From CAZCEC01 sp964497615 (GTDB taxonomy: Bacteria > Chloroflexota > Anaerolineae > Anaerolineales > UBA6663), in the NCBI GenBank assembly GCA_964497615.1, contig CAZCEC010000028.1, forward strand, positions 1 to 64,000: a stretch of DNA of 64,000 nt. Direction: 5' to 3'. Below the pieces are notes generated by a model. That model was not told the origin of the DNA. It saw only the letters and a list, made by a program, of their open reading frames with translations, and did no database searches. The stretch's first letter is position 1; each line of letters starts with the position of its first letter. Shown piece after piece: positions 31,773 to 40,653 of the stretch. The position numbers were made by a program, and so were the translations under genes.

Positions 31773-33638
31773 ATGCTTCGCCGCCTCTCGCGCTTCTGGT
31801 TGGCCGCCCTCCTTGGCATAGCCGCCTTGGGCCCGCCCATCCCTGCGGCCCCCGCCGCGGCCGCGCCCAATATGCCAACCGATGCCAAGATCGCACCCTG
31901 GGTATTTGCCCACACCCTCAACGATCAGCAAGCCGAGTTCCTGGTGGTGCTCAACCAGCAGGCCGACCTCAGCGGCGCGGAGGCCCTGCGCACTAAGCAG
32001 GAGAAGGGCCGCTACGTCGTCGCCCAACTGCGCGCCGCCGCCCAGGCCTCGCAAGGCCCCCTGCTGCGCTGGCTGGCGCGGCAGGGCGTGCCGCATCGCG
32101 CCTTCTATATCGTCAACGCCGTTTGGGTGAAGGGCGACCTCGCCCTGGCGCAGACCCTGGCCGCGCGCGCGGACGTGGCGCGGGTGGACGGCAACCCCAG
32201 CCTGACCGGCCTCTCCGGCGGGCCGGCGGCGGGCTTTGCGGTGGACTATGCCGCGCCCAACGCCGTCGAGCCCAACATTGCCTACGTCAACGCGGACGAT
32301 GTCTGGGCGCTGGGCTTCACCGGCCAGGGCATCGTCGTCGGCGGGCAGGATACTGGCTACGACTGGGACCACCCCGCGCTCCTGCCGCAATATCGCGGCT
32401 GGGACGGCGCCATCGCCGACCACGACTACAACTGGCACGACAGCATCCACAGCGGCGGCGGGAGCTGCGGCGCGGACTCAGCCTTCCCGTGCGACGACAA
32501 TAACCACGGCACCCACACCCTGGGCACCGCCATCGGGGACGACGGCGGCGCCAACCAGATCGGCATGGCCCCTGGCGCGGAGTGGATCGGCTGCCGCAAC
32601 ATGAACCAGGGCATCGGCTCGCCCGCTACCTACCTGGAGTGCTTTGAGTTCTTCCTCGCCCCCTACCCCGTCGGCGGCGACCCAATGACCGACAGCAACC
32701 CCGACCTGGCCCCCCACGTCACCAACAACTCCTGGTCGTGCCCCGATTTCGAAGGCTGCACCATCACCAGCCTCCTGGCCGCGGTGCAGGCCCAGCGCGC
32801 CGCCGGCATCTTCACCGTGCTCTCCGCCGGCAACACCGGCCCAAGCTGCGGCAGCCTGACCGAGCCGCCCGCCATCCATCCCGAGGTCTACACCGTCGGC
32901 GCGCTCAACACCGGCACGGACTCCATCGCCAGTTTTAGCGCCCGCGGCCCCGTCACCGCCGATGGCAGCAACCGCCGCGAGCCCGACCTCACGGCTCCCG
33001 GCACCGGCATTCGCTCCAGCGTCAATGGCGGCGGCTACAGCAGCGCCTTCAGCGGCACCTCCATGGCCGCCCCGCACGTGGCCGGCGCAGTCGCGCTGCT
33101 GTGGTCGGCGCGGCCCGGCCTCATCGGGCAGATCGCCCTCACCGAGCTGATCCTTAACGCCACCGCCGTGCACATCAACTCGTCCCTGTGCGGCAGCAGC
33201 GGCTGGCCCAACAACACCTTTGGCTTTGGCCGGCTGGATGCCCTGGCCGCTGTCGTCAATGCACCCGAGGGCGCTGGCGTGCTGGCCGTCCACCTCGCCG
33301 ACAGCGAAAGCGCCGCGCCCATCGCCGGCGCATCGCTCACCGCCACCTATTCCCCCACGCCCACCCTCAGCCTGTCGGGCCTCAGCAATGCAGTCGGCTA
33401 TCTGACGCAGACCGTCTTCAGCGGCGCTTATACCCTCACTGTCACCGCACCTGGCTATTGGCCGCTGACGGTCGCCGGGCTCACCGTCACTCAGTCGCTG
33501 ACTACTTCCGTCGCGCTCCAACTGGACCCCACCCACACCTTCTATCTGCCCTTCATCGATACTGGTGAAGCCGCACTGTCCACGCGCTTGGCCGCGCCGC
33601 CAGCCAACCACTCTGCCCCCATCCGAATCGCGCCCTGA
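31773..33638 (+). CDS. secreted subtilisin-like (S8) serine protease
   Basis: A 621-residue exported protease: signal peptide (about 1-30), an inhibitor-I9-like propeptide, then the S8 domain with Asp in GGQDTGYDWDHP, His in NNHGTHTLG and Ser in FSGTSMAAPH. A carboxypeptidase-regulatory or Ig-like domain (about 500-590) follows. The protein ends with HTFYLPFI and 25 more residues; a Tyr-Leu-Pro-hydrophobic tail recurs in exported proteins of Chloroflexota. TATGAT lies 11 bases before the ATG, with no ribosome-binding site. The stop overlaps the SPOUT methyltransferase start as TGATG. Confidence 0.94.
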   Translation: MLRRLSRFWLAALLGIAALGPPIPAAPAAAAPNMPTDAKIAPWVFAHTLNDQQAEFLVVLNQQADLSGAEALRTKQEKGRYVVAQLRAAAQASQGPLLRWLARQGVPHRAFYIVNAVWVKGDLALAQTLAARADVARVDGNPSLTGLSGGPAAGFAVDYAAPNAVEPNIAYVNADDVWALGFTGQGIVVGGQDTGYDWDHPALLPQYRGWDGAIADHDYNWHDSIHSGGGSCGADSAFPCDDNNHGTHTLGTAIGDDGGANQIGMAPGAEWIGCRNMNQGIGSPATYLECFEFFLAPYPVGGDPMTDSNPDLAPHVTNNSWSCPDFEGCTITSLLAAVQAQRAAGIFTVLSAGNTGPSCGSLTEPPAIHPEVYTVGALNTGTDSIASFSARGPVTADGSNRREPDLTAPGTGIRSSVNGGGYSSAFSGTSMAAPHVAGAVALLWSARPGLIGQIALTELILNATAVHINSSLCGSSGWPNNTFGFGRLDALAAVVNAPEGAGVLAVHLADSESAAPIAGASLTATYSPTPTLSLSGLSNAVGYLTQTVFSGAYTLTVTAPGYWPLTVAGLTVTQSLTTSVALQLDPTHTFYLPFIDTGEAALSTRLAAPPANHSAPIRIAP

Positions 33639-34447
33639 TGCCGCCTATCACCAGCAAGTCCAACCCCAAGTTGAAGGAAGTGCGGGCGCTCAAGCAGCGC
33701 AAGGCGCGGGCCGAGACCGGCCTGTTCGTCGTTGAGGGCATCCGCCACGTGGCCGAGGCGCTGGAGGCCGGCGCCCCCGTCGAATACCTGGTGGCCTGCC
33801 CGGAGACGCTCACCAGTCCCTTCGCCAACGATCTGCTGAACGAACAGCGCCAGCAGGGGCGCCACATCCTAACCACCACGGCCCAGGTCTTCGCCACCCT
33901 CTCCGAGCGCGAGAACCCCACCGGCCTGCTGGCCGTGGTCCGCCAGCAGCGCCGCGCCCTCGCCGATCTCTCGCCCCAGAACCTCGCCTGGGGCGTGGCG
34001 GTCGTCGCCCCGCAGGACCCCGGCAACGTGGGCACCCTCGTCCGCACGGTGGATGCAGTGGGGGCTGGCGGCCTGCTGCTGCTCGACAGCGGTGTGGACC
34101 CCTACCATCCCAACGCCGTGCGCGCCAGCCTGGGATCGCTGTTCTGGGTGCCCATCGCGTCCGCCACCTTCGCCGAGTTCGCCGCGTGGGCCAAGACCTA
34201 CGCCTATCACGTCTACGGCTCGTCGGCGCATGGCGCGGTCGTTCACTCCGATGTCACCGCCTACGCCTCGCCCGCCCTCCTGCTGCTGGGCAGCGAGCGC
34301 GAGGGTCTCTCGCCGGAGCAATTGGCGCTGTGCGAGGCCGTTGTCCGTCTGCCCATGCACGGACGGGCCACCTCGCTCAACCTGGCCGTCGCCGCGGGCG
34401 TCATCCTCTACGACATGCAGGCCAAGGGTCTGGGCGACGGCGTGTAG
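33638..34447 (+). CDS. TrmH/SpoU-family RNA 2'-O-methyltransferase
   Basis: A 269-residue SPOUT-fold enzyme that would methylate ribose 2'-hydroxyls of tRNA or rRNA. An N-terminal L30-like RNA-binding domain (TSKSNPKLKEVRAL, LFVVEGIRHV) precedes the three SPOUT motifs: PQDPGNVGTLVRTVDA, LGSEREGLSPE and MHGRATSLNLAVA, which form the knotted SAM site. The closest known types are the RlmB/TsnR-like 23S rRNA enzymes. The target base is not predictable. The first base overlaps the protease stop codon. Confidence 0.93.
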   Translation: MPPITSKSNPKLKEVRALKQRKARAETGLFVVEGIRHVAEALEAGAPVEYLVACPETLTSPFANDLLNEQRQQGRHILTTTAQVFATLSERENPTGLLAVVRQQRRALADLSPQNLAWGVAVVAPQDPGNVGTLVRTVDAVGAGGLLLLDSGVDPYHPNAVRASLGSLFWVPIASATFAEFAAWAKTYAYHVYGSSAHGAVVHSDVTAYASPALLLLGSEREGLSPEQLALCEAVVRLPMHGRATSLNLAVAAGVILYDMQAKGLGDGV

Positions 34448-34501
34448 CTGCTCAATCCATGCTACACTCCCGCGCCTAACCACACGCCCCAGGAGACTGC
34501 C

Positions 34502-35302
34502 ATGTCCGTGCCCAATCCCAATACCATCGCCCCGTGGTCACCCAACTCCACCGACGCCTCCTGGAAGGCGGCCAAGACCAACAAGGCCCGCGACAAGTGG
34601 CACACCGAACTAGGCGCCGCCCTGCGCGCCGCCGAGGCCGCCTACAAGAAGATCCAGTTCCACCAGTTGGATGTGGCCCTGATCATGCGCAAGACGGGCC
34701 AGAAGTTCGACATCGTCACGGATGTCGAGGTCGCCAAGAAGGGGGCCATCCTGCACTACAACAATGTGGTCAAGCCCGCCATCAAGGCCCTCAGCACCGC
34801 GCACAGCAAGGCCGTTTGGGCCGGCCGCAACATCGTCATCACCGGCACCGCCAACACCAAAGCCAAGCAGATCGCCGCCGACCTCGCCCCGCGCCTGGTG
34901 CAGCTTAAGGGCATCAAGTTCACCGACTTCGACAACGAGATTGCCCGGCTCAAGCGCAATATGCAATTCACCTATGACAACTACGCCCGGAACATGGTCA
35001 AGGTGCTGTCGGATGCGCGCAAGTTCTCGCGCGCAGTGCGCCGCAAGCCCACCCCCAAGGTTTTCAACGCCGGCATCGAGGACGCCGCGCGCGGCCTGAC
35101 CCAGATGATCGGGCAGGCCGAGAAGCTCAAGAAGAACGGTCACGACCTGGGCAAGGACAACCCGCAGGCCATCTTCAATGCCCTGGATAACTGGGCCAAT
35201 GGACGCGACGAACTGGAGGACGACGACGACCGGCAGACCGTGCTGCTTGCCATCTCCCGCTTTGAGTTGCTCACCGATCAGGTGGACGATTGGTGGAACT
35301 AG
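34502..35302 (+). CDS. unrecognised all-helical protein, family A
   Basis: I do not recognise this 266-residue protein. It has no signal peptide or membrane helix. It is rich in Lys, Ala and Asn, with long amphipathic helices and Trp/Phe anchors: DASWKAAKTNKA near residue 18, ALRAAEAAYKKI near 40, KFTDFDNEIARLK near 140. The end is acidic (ELEDDDDR) and closes VDDWWN. The first 150 residues share order and spacing of motifs with the gene at 47746-48447 (both begin M-[ST]-V-P, both have the Trp-Lys motif, the AL--AEA-W/Y motif and the DF-[DE]-[NA]-[EI] motif), so the two look like paralogues. AGGAG precedes the ATG. The stop overlaps the convergent ipk gene by 4 bases. Confidence 0.75.
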   Translation: MSVPNPNTIAPWSPNSTDASWKAAKTNKARDKWHTELGAALRAAEAAYKKIQFHQLDVALIMRKTGQKFDIVTDVEVAKKGAILHYNNVVKPAIKALSTAHSKAVWAGRNIVITGTANTKAKQIAADLAPRLVQLKGIKFTDFDNEIARLKRNMQFTYDNYARNMVKVLSDARKFSRAVRRKPTPKVFNAGIEDAARGLTQMIGQAEKLKKNGHDLGKDNPQAIFNALDNWANGRDELEDDDDRQTVLLAISRFELLTDQVDDWWN

Positions 35303-36084
35303 CCAGACGCGATCAAGGTCCCCGGCGCGGCCTCGCCCAACAGCGCCGCCCGCACCAGCCCCGGCGTATCGCCCGAGAAGATCCGCACCGCTAACCCCGG
35401 CAAGGCCCGCGCCAGCGCCTGCATCGCCTGCACCTTGCCCGCCATGCCGCCCGTCACATCGGCGGCCTGCGCCCCCCCCACCCCGCCCGCCGCGGCATCT
35501 GCTGGCAGGTGAGGAACGACCTCGCCCTCCGGCCAGCGCGTCAGCACCCCCGGCTCGATGCCGGCCAGCAGCACTTGCCTGGGTCGAAGGGCGCGCGCCA
35601 GGTAGGCGAACACATCCTCGGTGGAAACGATCGTGCCGCCGCGCGCAACGTCCACCGCCACATCCCCAAACACCAGCGGCACGAGGTCATGCGCCAGCGC
35701 CGCCCGCACTGGCTCCAACGCCATCTGTTCGATCACGCCCTCCCGGCACACCGCCGAAGCCGAGGGCGGCAGGTTGAGCACCGGCAGCCCCGCCGCCCGC
35801 GCCGCGTCCACCACCAGCCGGTTAAGCAACCCCGCCGCCGCCTGCACCTCCGCAAACCCCCGCCACTGTTCGGGCGTAGCGACTCCCTGGCGTGTGCCAT
35901 GCTTGCGGCCCTCCACGTGCCCAAATGAGCCGCTCCCGTGCCCCAGCACCAGTTGCAGCTCGGGCTTCGCGCTCCGCGCCTCGGCGATTTCGCCCATCAG
36001 CCGTGCCAGTGCGTCCGGCCGCGCCGTCCGGGGTGTGTGCTTGTCCGTAATCAGCGAGCCGCCCAGCTTCAGAAAGATCAGCAT
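35299..36084 (-). CDS. ipk: isopentenyl phosphate kinase
   Basis: Phosphorylates isopentenyl phosphate to IPP, the final step of the archaeal-type alternative mevalonate routes. The 261-residue amino-acid-kinase-fold protein has FLKLGGSLITDK (ATP-binding loop), GHGSGSFGHV with the signature His for isopentenyl phosphate, and DVTGGMAGKVQAM near the nucleotide site. Length is normal. It is third in the leftward UbiA/mevalonate kinase/ipk operon, 22 bases after the kinase. This gene family occurs in archaea and in some Chloroflexota (Roseiflexus), where it works with a mevalonate-phosphate decarboxylase. No such decarboxylase is in this window. Confidence 0.93.
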   Translation of the reverse strand: MLIFLKLGGSLITDKHTPRTARPDALARLMGEIAEARSAKPELQLVLGHGSGSFGHVEGRKHGTRQGVATPEQWRGFAEVQAAAGLLNRLVVDAARAAGLPVLNLPPSASAVCREGVIEQMALEPVRAALAHDLVPLVFGDVAVDVARGGTIVSTEDVFAYLARALRPRQVLLAGIEPGVLTRWPEGEVVPHLPADAAAGGVGGAQAADVTGGMAGKVQAMQALARALPGLAVRIFSGDTPGLVRAALLGEAAPGTLIASG

Positions 36085-36106
36085 CCGGCCCTCGGCCCGT
36101 CTCGTT

Positions 36107-37057
36107 TCACGCCTCGCGCTCCCGCGTCTCGCTCACCTGCGTCGCAATCACCCCCGCCGCTCCGCCCGCCGCCAATGCTTCCCGCACGGCCACCATCGTC
36201 TCAGGCGTGACGAGCGCAAGCAGGTTGCCCCCCCGCCCCGCGCCGGAGAGCTTGGCGCCCAGGGCACCGGCAGCGAGGGCGTTGTTTGCCAGGGCATCAA
36301 GCTCCACGGATGACACATCCAATTGTCGCAGCAGCGCCTGGTTGCGATTCATCAATGGCCCCAACTCCTCGGGCTGTCCCCTCTCGATGTGGCCGCGCGC
36401 CTCATCCACCACTGCGCCGATCTGATCGAAGATCGCCCCCAGCCGCGCCGGTTCGCGCTCATAGGCGGCCCGCACGTCGCCCACTGCCACGCGCGTGGAG
36501 CTGGACCGTCCCGAGTCGGCAATGAGCAGTTGAAATGGCTTGCCCACGCGGAACGGCGCTGGCGGCTGGCCGCGCACAAAATACACCGGCTGCCCATAGG
36601 CCACCACCGTGTTGTCGATGCCCGACGGTGTGCCGTGCAGCAGGGTCTCGGTCTCGAACACCAGGGCCGACACTTCGGCCGCGCTCAACTCCATCTCGAG
36701 CGCCGCGGCCAGCGCCCGCACCACCGCCGTGCACACCGCCGCCCCCGACCCCAGCCCCGAAGCCATGGGGATGCTCGACTCAACCCGCACCTCACCGGCC
36801 GGCGGCTCGCCCAGCCCGGCCCGATCCAGCACCAGCCGCGCCGCCCTCGCCAGGGGGTCGCCCGTGGGCGCGTCATCCAGCACGTAACGCCGGCCCAGAT
36901 TGATGGCCTCAATCCAGAATTCTTGGCCCCCCGGCGTCACCGTCGCCCGCGCCTCCACCTGGGCCACCGGCACCGCCAGCGCCGGCCGTCCATACACCAC
37001 GGCGTGCTCCCCAAATAGGATCACCTTGCCGGGCGCCGTGGCCCGCGCCGCCTTCAT
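36107..37057 (-). CDS. mvk: mevalonate kinase
   Basis: A 316-residue GHMP-superfamily kinase that phosphorylates mevalonate at C5. GHMP motifs: APGKVILFGEHAVVYG at the N-terminus (substrate-binding His and Glu), PMASGLGSGAAV (phosphate loop), Asp in PSGIDNT, and GAKLSGAGRGG near the end. The HGTPSGID arrangement identifies it as mevalonate kinase rather than phosphomevalonate kinase. ATG at 37055-37057 overlaps the prenyltransferase stop as ATGA, which rejects the 13-residue longer reading. Middle gene of the leftward isoprenoid operon. Confidence 0.94.
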   Translation of the reverse strand: MKAARATAPGKVILFGEHAVVYGRPALAVPVAQVEARATVTPGGQEFWIEAINLGRRYVLDDAPTGDPLARAARLVLDRAGLGEPPAGEVRVESSIPMASGLGSGAAVCTAVVRALAAALEMELSAAEVSALVFETETLLHGTPSGIDNTVVAYGQPVYFVRGQPPAPFRVGKPFQLLIADSGRSSSTRVAVGDVRAAYEREPARLGAIFDQIGAVVDEARGHIERGQPEELGPLMNRNQALLRQLDVSSVELDALANNALAAGALGAKLSGAGRGGNLLALVTPETMVAVREALAAGGAAGVIATQVSETREREA

Positions 37058-37926
37058 GGGCTGAGATATAGCACCGCCACCGCCAGCAAGCCCCACAATC
37101 CAAAGGTGATTTGCAGAGGCCGGTCGGTGAGCACCAGTTCATCGGGCGCGCCGCCCTCCCCTTTGATGTGGATCAGGTACAGGTAGCGGAAGATGCCATA
37201 GATGACAAAGGGGATGGTCAGCATCATGGCATGGTTCTCCGGCAGGTTGGGCGCGGAGAAAGTGTACAGCGCGTAGGCGAGGATGGTCGCCGTCGCCACC
37301 ATGTTGATGAGTTGATCCAGAAACGGGATCGTATATTCCTCCAGCACCCGCCGCGACGAGCCCGAGTTTGAGTTCATCAGCAGCAGTTCCCCGCGCCGCT
37401 TGCCAAACCCCATAAACAGCGCCACCAGCGTAATGCACAGGTACAGCCACGGCGAGAAGCGCTCCACCGTAATGAGCACCACGCCGGCCGCCACGCGCAG
37501 CACATACCCCGAGGCCAACATCAGCACGTCGATCAGCACCACGTGCTTAAGCCGGAACGAATACAGCAGGTTGTTCACCAGATAAATCAGGGCCACTACC
37601 CCGAAGCCCCACCCCAGCCAGAAACTCAGCGGCAGCGCCACCGCCGGCAGCACAACCGCCGCCGCCCGCGCCAGGGTTGGGCTCAGCCGCCCGGAGGGTA
37701 ATGGCCGCAGCCGCTTCTTGGGGTGCAGCTTGTCCTTCTCCCGGTCGGCCAGGTCGTTGAACAGGTACACCGTGCTCGACAGCAAACACAGCAGGCCGAA
37801 GCCCGCCAGGGTGCGCAGAAACGGCCCCGTCTGGGTCAATTGGTGATCGAACACCAGCGCCGCGAAGATCAGCAGGTTCTTGATCCACTGCTTGGGCCGC
37901 ATGGTTTGGAAGAGCGCCAGCAACAT
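37054..37926 (-). CDS. UbiA-family decaprenyl-phosphate phosphoribosyltransferase-like protein
   Basis: A 290-residue integral membrane prenyltransferase with about 8-9 helices. The opening MRPKQWIKNLLIF and the Asp-rich loop YLFNDLADREKDKLHP (NDxxDxxxD, Mg-diphosphate binding) are those of enzymes that join phosphoribose to polyprenyl phosphate on the way to decaprenyl-phospho-arabinose. It would feed an arabinofuranose donor for wall glycans, matching the arabinosyltransferase-like membrane proteins at 40-45 kb. It leads the operon with mevalonate kinase and ipk. TATAAT lies 7 bases before its ATG, so the mRNA is probably leaderless. Confidence 0.9.
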   Translation of the reverse strand: MLLALFQTMRPKQWIKNLLIFAALVFDHQLTQTGPFLRTLAGFGLLCLLSSTVYLFNDLADREKDKLHPKKRLRPLPSGRLSPTLARAAAVVLPAVALPLSFWLGWGFGVVALIYLVNNLLYSFRLKHVVLIDVLMLASGYVLRVAAGVVLITVERFSPWLYLCITLVALFMGFGKRRGELLLMNSNSGSSRRVLEEYTIPFLDQLINMVATATILAYALYTFSAPNLPENHAMMLTIPFVIYGIFRYLYLIHIKGEGGAPDELVLTDRPLQITFGLWGLLAVAVLYLSP

Positions 37927-37933
37927 GCCGGCG

Positions 37934-37939
37934 ATTATA
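37934..37939 (-). promoter_or_regulatory. consensus -10 of the leaderless isoprenoid operon
   Basis: A perfect TATAAT on the minus strand, 7 bases from the ATG of the UbiA-family gene. Transcription would begin at or next to the start codon. No convincing -35 is seen. Confidence 0.6.
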
Positions 37940-37979
37940 AACGGGAAATGAACATGCTAGAATGAGGCGCGCGCCGCCC

Positions 37980-38762
37980 ATGCCCAAACAGCGCCTCGAC
38001 CACCGCGTCCACCAGCTTGGCCTCACCGCCTCGCGCGAGTTGGCCCGCCGCCTGATCATGGCCGGCGAGGTGCGCGTCAACGGCCAGACCGTGGACCGGC
38101 CGGCCACCCTCATCGCCGAAGATGCCCGCATCGAGCTAAAAGCCCGTCCGCGCTTCGTCAGCCGCGGCGGCGCAAAACTCGACGCCGCCCTGGCGGCCTT
38201 TGGCCTGGAGGTGGCTGGCTGGGTCTGCGCCGACCTGGGCGCCTCCACCGGCGGCTTCACCGATGCCCTGCTCCAGCGCGGCGCGGCCCGCGTCTATGCC
38301 ATTGATGTCGGCCACGGCATCCTCGACTATCGCCTGCGCACCGACGCCCGCGTGGTCGTCATGGAACAGGTCAACGCCCGTTACCTGGAGCGCCTGCCGG
38401 AGCCGGTCCAGTTGGTCGTCATCGACGCCTCGTTTATCTCTCTCAAGCTGCTGCTGCCGGCGGCGCGCGGCTGGCTCCCGCCCGCTGGCGGCGAGATTGT
38501 CGCCCTCATCAAGCCCCAATTCGAGGCCGGCCGCGGCCAAGTGGGCAAGGGCGGTATCGTCAAGGACCCCGCCGTTCACCGCCACGTGCTCGAAGACCTG
38601 CTCGGGTGGGCCAGCGCCAACAGCCTGCCCCCCGCCGGCCTGATCCGCTCACCAATCACCGGGGCCGAAGGCAACGTTGAGTTTCTGGCCTGGCTGCGCC
38701 CGGGCGCCGCCGCGCCCTTCGACCACGCCAGCGCCCTCACTGCCCTACTTGGCGCGCCTTAG
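37980..38762 (+). CDS. tlyA: TlyA-family rRNA methyltransferase/hemolysin-like protein
   Basis: A 260-residue protein with an S4 RNA-binding domain (QRLDHRVHQLGL, IMAGEVRVNG) and a FtsJ-like SAM methyltransferase domain (ADLGASTGGFTDALLQRGA as motif I, VVIDASFISLKLLLP, IVALIKPQFEAGR). In mycobacteria TlyA 2'-O-methylates 16S and 23S rRNA and affects capreomycin sensitivity. ATG 37980 matches the usual short N-terminus; ATG 37962 in frame is possible. A TAGAAT hexamer at 37958-37963 leaves about 16 bases to the preferred start. It is divergent from the UbiA-family gene. Confidence 0.93.
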   Translation: MPKQRLDHRVHQLGLTASRELARRLIMAGEVRVNGQTVDRPATLIAEDARIELKARPRFVSRGGAKLDAALAAFGLEVAGWVCADLGASTGGFTDALLQRGAARVYAIDVGHGILDYRLRTDARVVVMEQVNARYLERLPEPVQLVVIDASFISLKLLLPAARGWLPPAGGEIVALIKPQFEAGRGQVGKGGIVKDPAVHRHVLEDLLGWASANSLPPAGLIRSPITGAEGNVEFLAWLRPGAAAPFDHASALTALLGAP

Positions 38763-38785
38763 CCCAATTCGTCCGAAAAATCGGT

Positions 38786-38837
38786 TACAATTGATCCAGC
38801 GGGAGAACACGGCCACACACCGGCCCGGATTCTCCCG
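38786..38837 (+). promoter_or_regulatory. lepA -10 element and structured leader
   Basis: TACAAT (38786-38791) begins a 57-base leader. The leader contains a hairpin: CGGGAGAA (38800-38807) pairs with TTCTCCCG (38830-38837), and GGCC/GGCC pairs inside it. The hairpin ends 10 bases before the lepA ATG and could restrict ribosome access. There is no visible -35 or ribosome-binding site. Confidence 0.45.
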
Positions 38838-38847
38838 TTAACCCTGT

Positions 38848-40650
38848 ATGGACACCGGCCACATCCGCAACTTCTGCATCATCGCGCACATCGACCACGG
38901 GAAATCCACCCTGGCCGATCGTTTGCTGCACCTCACCGGCACCGTCTCCGACCGCGACACCACCGAGCAGATCCTCGACTCGATGGACCTGGAACGCGAG
39001 AAGGGCGTCACCATCAAGGCCTCGGCCGTGCGGATGAGCTACACTGCCGCCGACGGCCAGCAGTACGAGATGAACCTGATCGACACCCCCGGCCATGTGG
39101 ACTTCGGCTACGAGGTCTCGCGCGCGCTGGCCGCCTGCGAGGGCGCGGTGCTGGTGGTGGATGCCACCCAGGGCATCGAGGCCCAGACCCTCGCCAACCT
39201 CTACCTGGCCCTCAACGCCGGGCTGGAAATCATCCCCGTCATCAACAAGATTGACCTGCCCTCCGCCCGCACCGCCGAGGTGGCCGCCGAAATCGCTTCC
39301 CTCCTCGGCGGCGGCGCCGAGGAGGTGCTGGCCATCTCCGCCAAGGAGGGCGCGAACGTGCCCGCCCTGCTGGAGGCCATCGTGCGCCTCGTGCCCCCGC
39401 CGTCCGGCGACACCGAGGCCCCGGTGCGCGCCCTGATCTTTGACTCGCATTACGACCCCTACAAGGGCGTCATCGCCTACCTGCGCGTGATGGCGGGGCG
39501 CGTGGCAATGGGCCAGCGCTTCCGCCTGATGGCGACCGGCGTGATGGGTGAGCCATTGGAGATTGGCGTATTCACCCCGGGCCTGACTCCCACAGGCGAA
39601 TTGAGCGCGGGCGAAGTCGGCTACCTGGCGACCGGCCTTAAGGCGGTACAGGAGTGCCGCGTGGGCGACACGCTCACGCTGGCCCTCAACCCCACCCCCG
39701 AGCCCTTGCCCGGCTACCAGAAGGCCAAGCCTATGGTCTTTGCCGGCCTGTACCCGGTGGATGGCGAGGACTACGCCAACCTCAAGGAAGCGCTGGAGAA
39801 GCTCCAACTCAACGACGCTTCCCTGGTCTTTGAGCCAGAGACCTCGCAGGCTCTCAACTTCGGCTTCCGCTGCGGCTTCCTGGGCCTGTTCCATATGGAT
39901 ATCGTCCAGGAGCGCCTGGAACGCGAGTACGATCTGGACATCCTCGCCACCGCCCCCTCGGTCGAGTATGAAGTCGTGCTCACCAACGGCGAGACCCGCC
40001 TGGTGGATTCACCCGCCGACCTGCCCGACGAGTCCACCATCGAGTCCATCCGCGAGCCGTGGATGCGGATCCAAATCTTCACCCCCGAAACGTATTACGG
40101 CACGATTATGGATCTCGTCACGCGGCGGCGCGGCATCTTTATCGAGCAGGACTATCCCGCGCCCGGCCGCGTGCTGCTCACCTACGATATCCCCCTGGCC
40201 GAGCTGATCGTGGATTTCTACGACCACCTCAAGTCGCGCACCCGCGGCTACGCCTCCCTCGACTATGCCTTCCACAGCTACCGCGAGGAAGACCTGATCA
40301 AGATGCAGATTCTGATCAACGAGGAGCCGGTGGACGCGCTGGCGATGATCGTCCACCGCGAGGAAGCCTACCCCAAGGGCCAAGCGCTGGTGAGCAAGCT
40401 CAAGGAGTTGATCCCCAGCCAGCAGTTCGCCATCCCCGTCCAGGCGGCCGGCGGCGGGCGCATCATCTCGCGGGCCACGGTGCGGGCGCTCAAGAAGGAC
40501 GTCCTCGCCAAGTGCTACGGCGGCGATATCACCCGCAAGAAGAAACTGCTGGAGCGCCAGAAGCGCGGCAAGCGCCGCATGAAGATGGTCGGGGCGGTCG
40601 AGATCCCGCAGGATGCCTTCATGGCCGTCCTGCGCCTGGGGGATGAATGA
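38848..40650 (+). CDS. lepA: elongation factor 4 (back-translocase)
   Basis: A 600-residue ribosome-associated GTPase of standard length. G-domain motifs: AHIDHGKST (P-loop), the GVTIKA switch I end, DTPGHVDF and NKIDLP. Domains II, III and V follow with RCGFLGLFHMDI, and the specific C-terminal domain with GGGRIISRA and KKKLLERQKRGKRRMK, which contacts the tRNA at the peptidyl-transferase centre. It acts on stalled or mis-translocated ribosomes and in ribosome assembly. Ends 3 bases before the corrected end of the convergent glycosyltransferase. Confidence 0.97.
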   Translation: MDTGHIRNFCIIAHIDHGKSTLADRLLHLTGTVSDRDTTEQILDSMDLEREKGVTIKASAVRMSYTAADGQQYEMNLIDTPGHVDFGYEVSRALAACEGAVLVVDATQGIEAQTLANLYLALNAGLEIIPVINKIDLPSARTAEVAAEIASLLGGGAEEVLAISAKEGANVPALLEAIVRLVPPPSGDTEAPVRALIFDSHYDPYKGVIAYLRVMAGRVAMGQRFRLMATGVMGEPLEIGVFTPGLTPTGELSAGEVGYLATGLKAVQECRVGDTLTLALNPTPEPLPGYQKAKPMVFAGLYPVDGEDYANLKEALEKLQLNDASLVFEPETSQALNFGFRCGFLGLFHMDIVQERLEREYDLDILATAPSVEYEVVLTNGETRLVDSPADLPDESTIESIREPWMRIQIFTPETYYGTIMDLVTRRRGIFIEQDYPAPGRVLLTYDIPLAELIVDFYDHLKSRTRGYASLDYAFHSYREEDLIKMQILINEEPVDALAMIVHREEAYPKGQALVSKLKELIPSQQFAIPVQAAGGGRIISRATVRALKKDVLAKCYGGDITRKKKLLERQKRGKRRMKMVGAVEIPQDAFMAVLRLGDE

Positions 40651-40653
40651 CCA

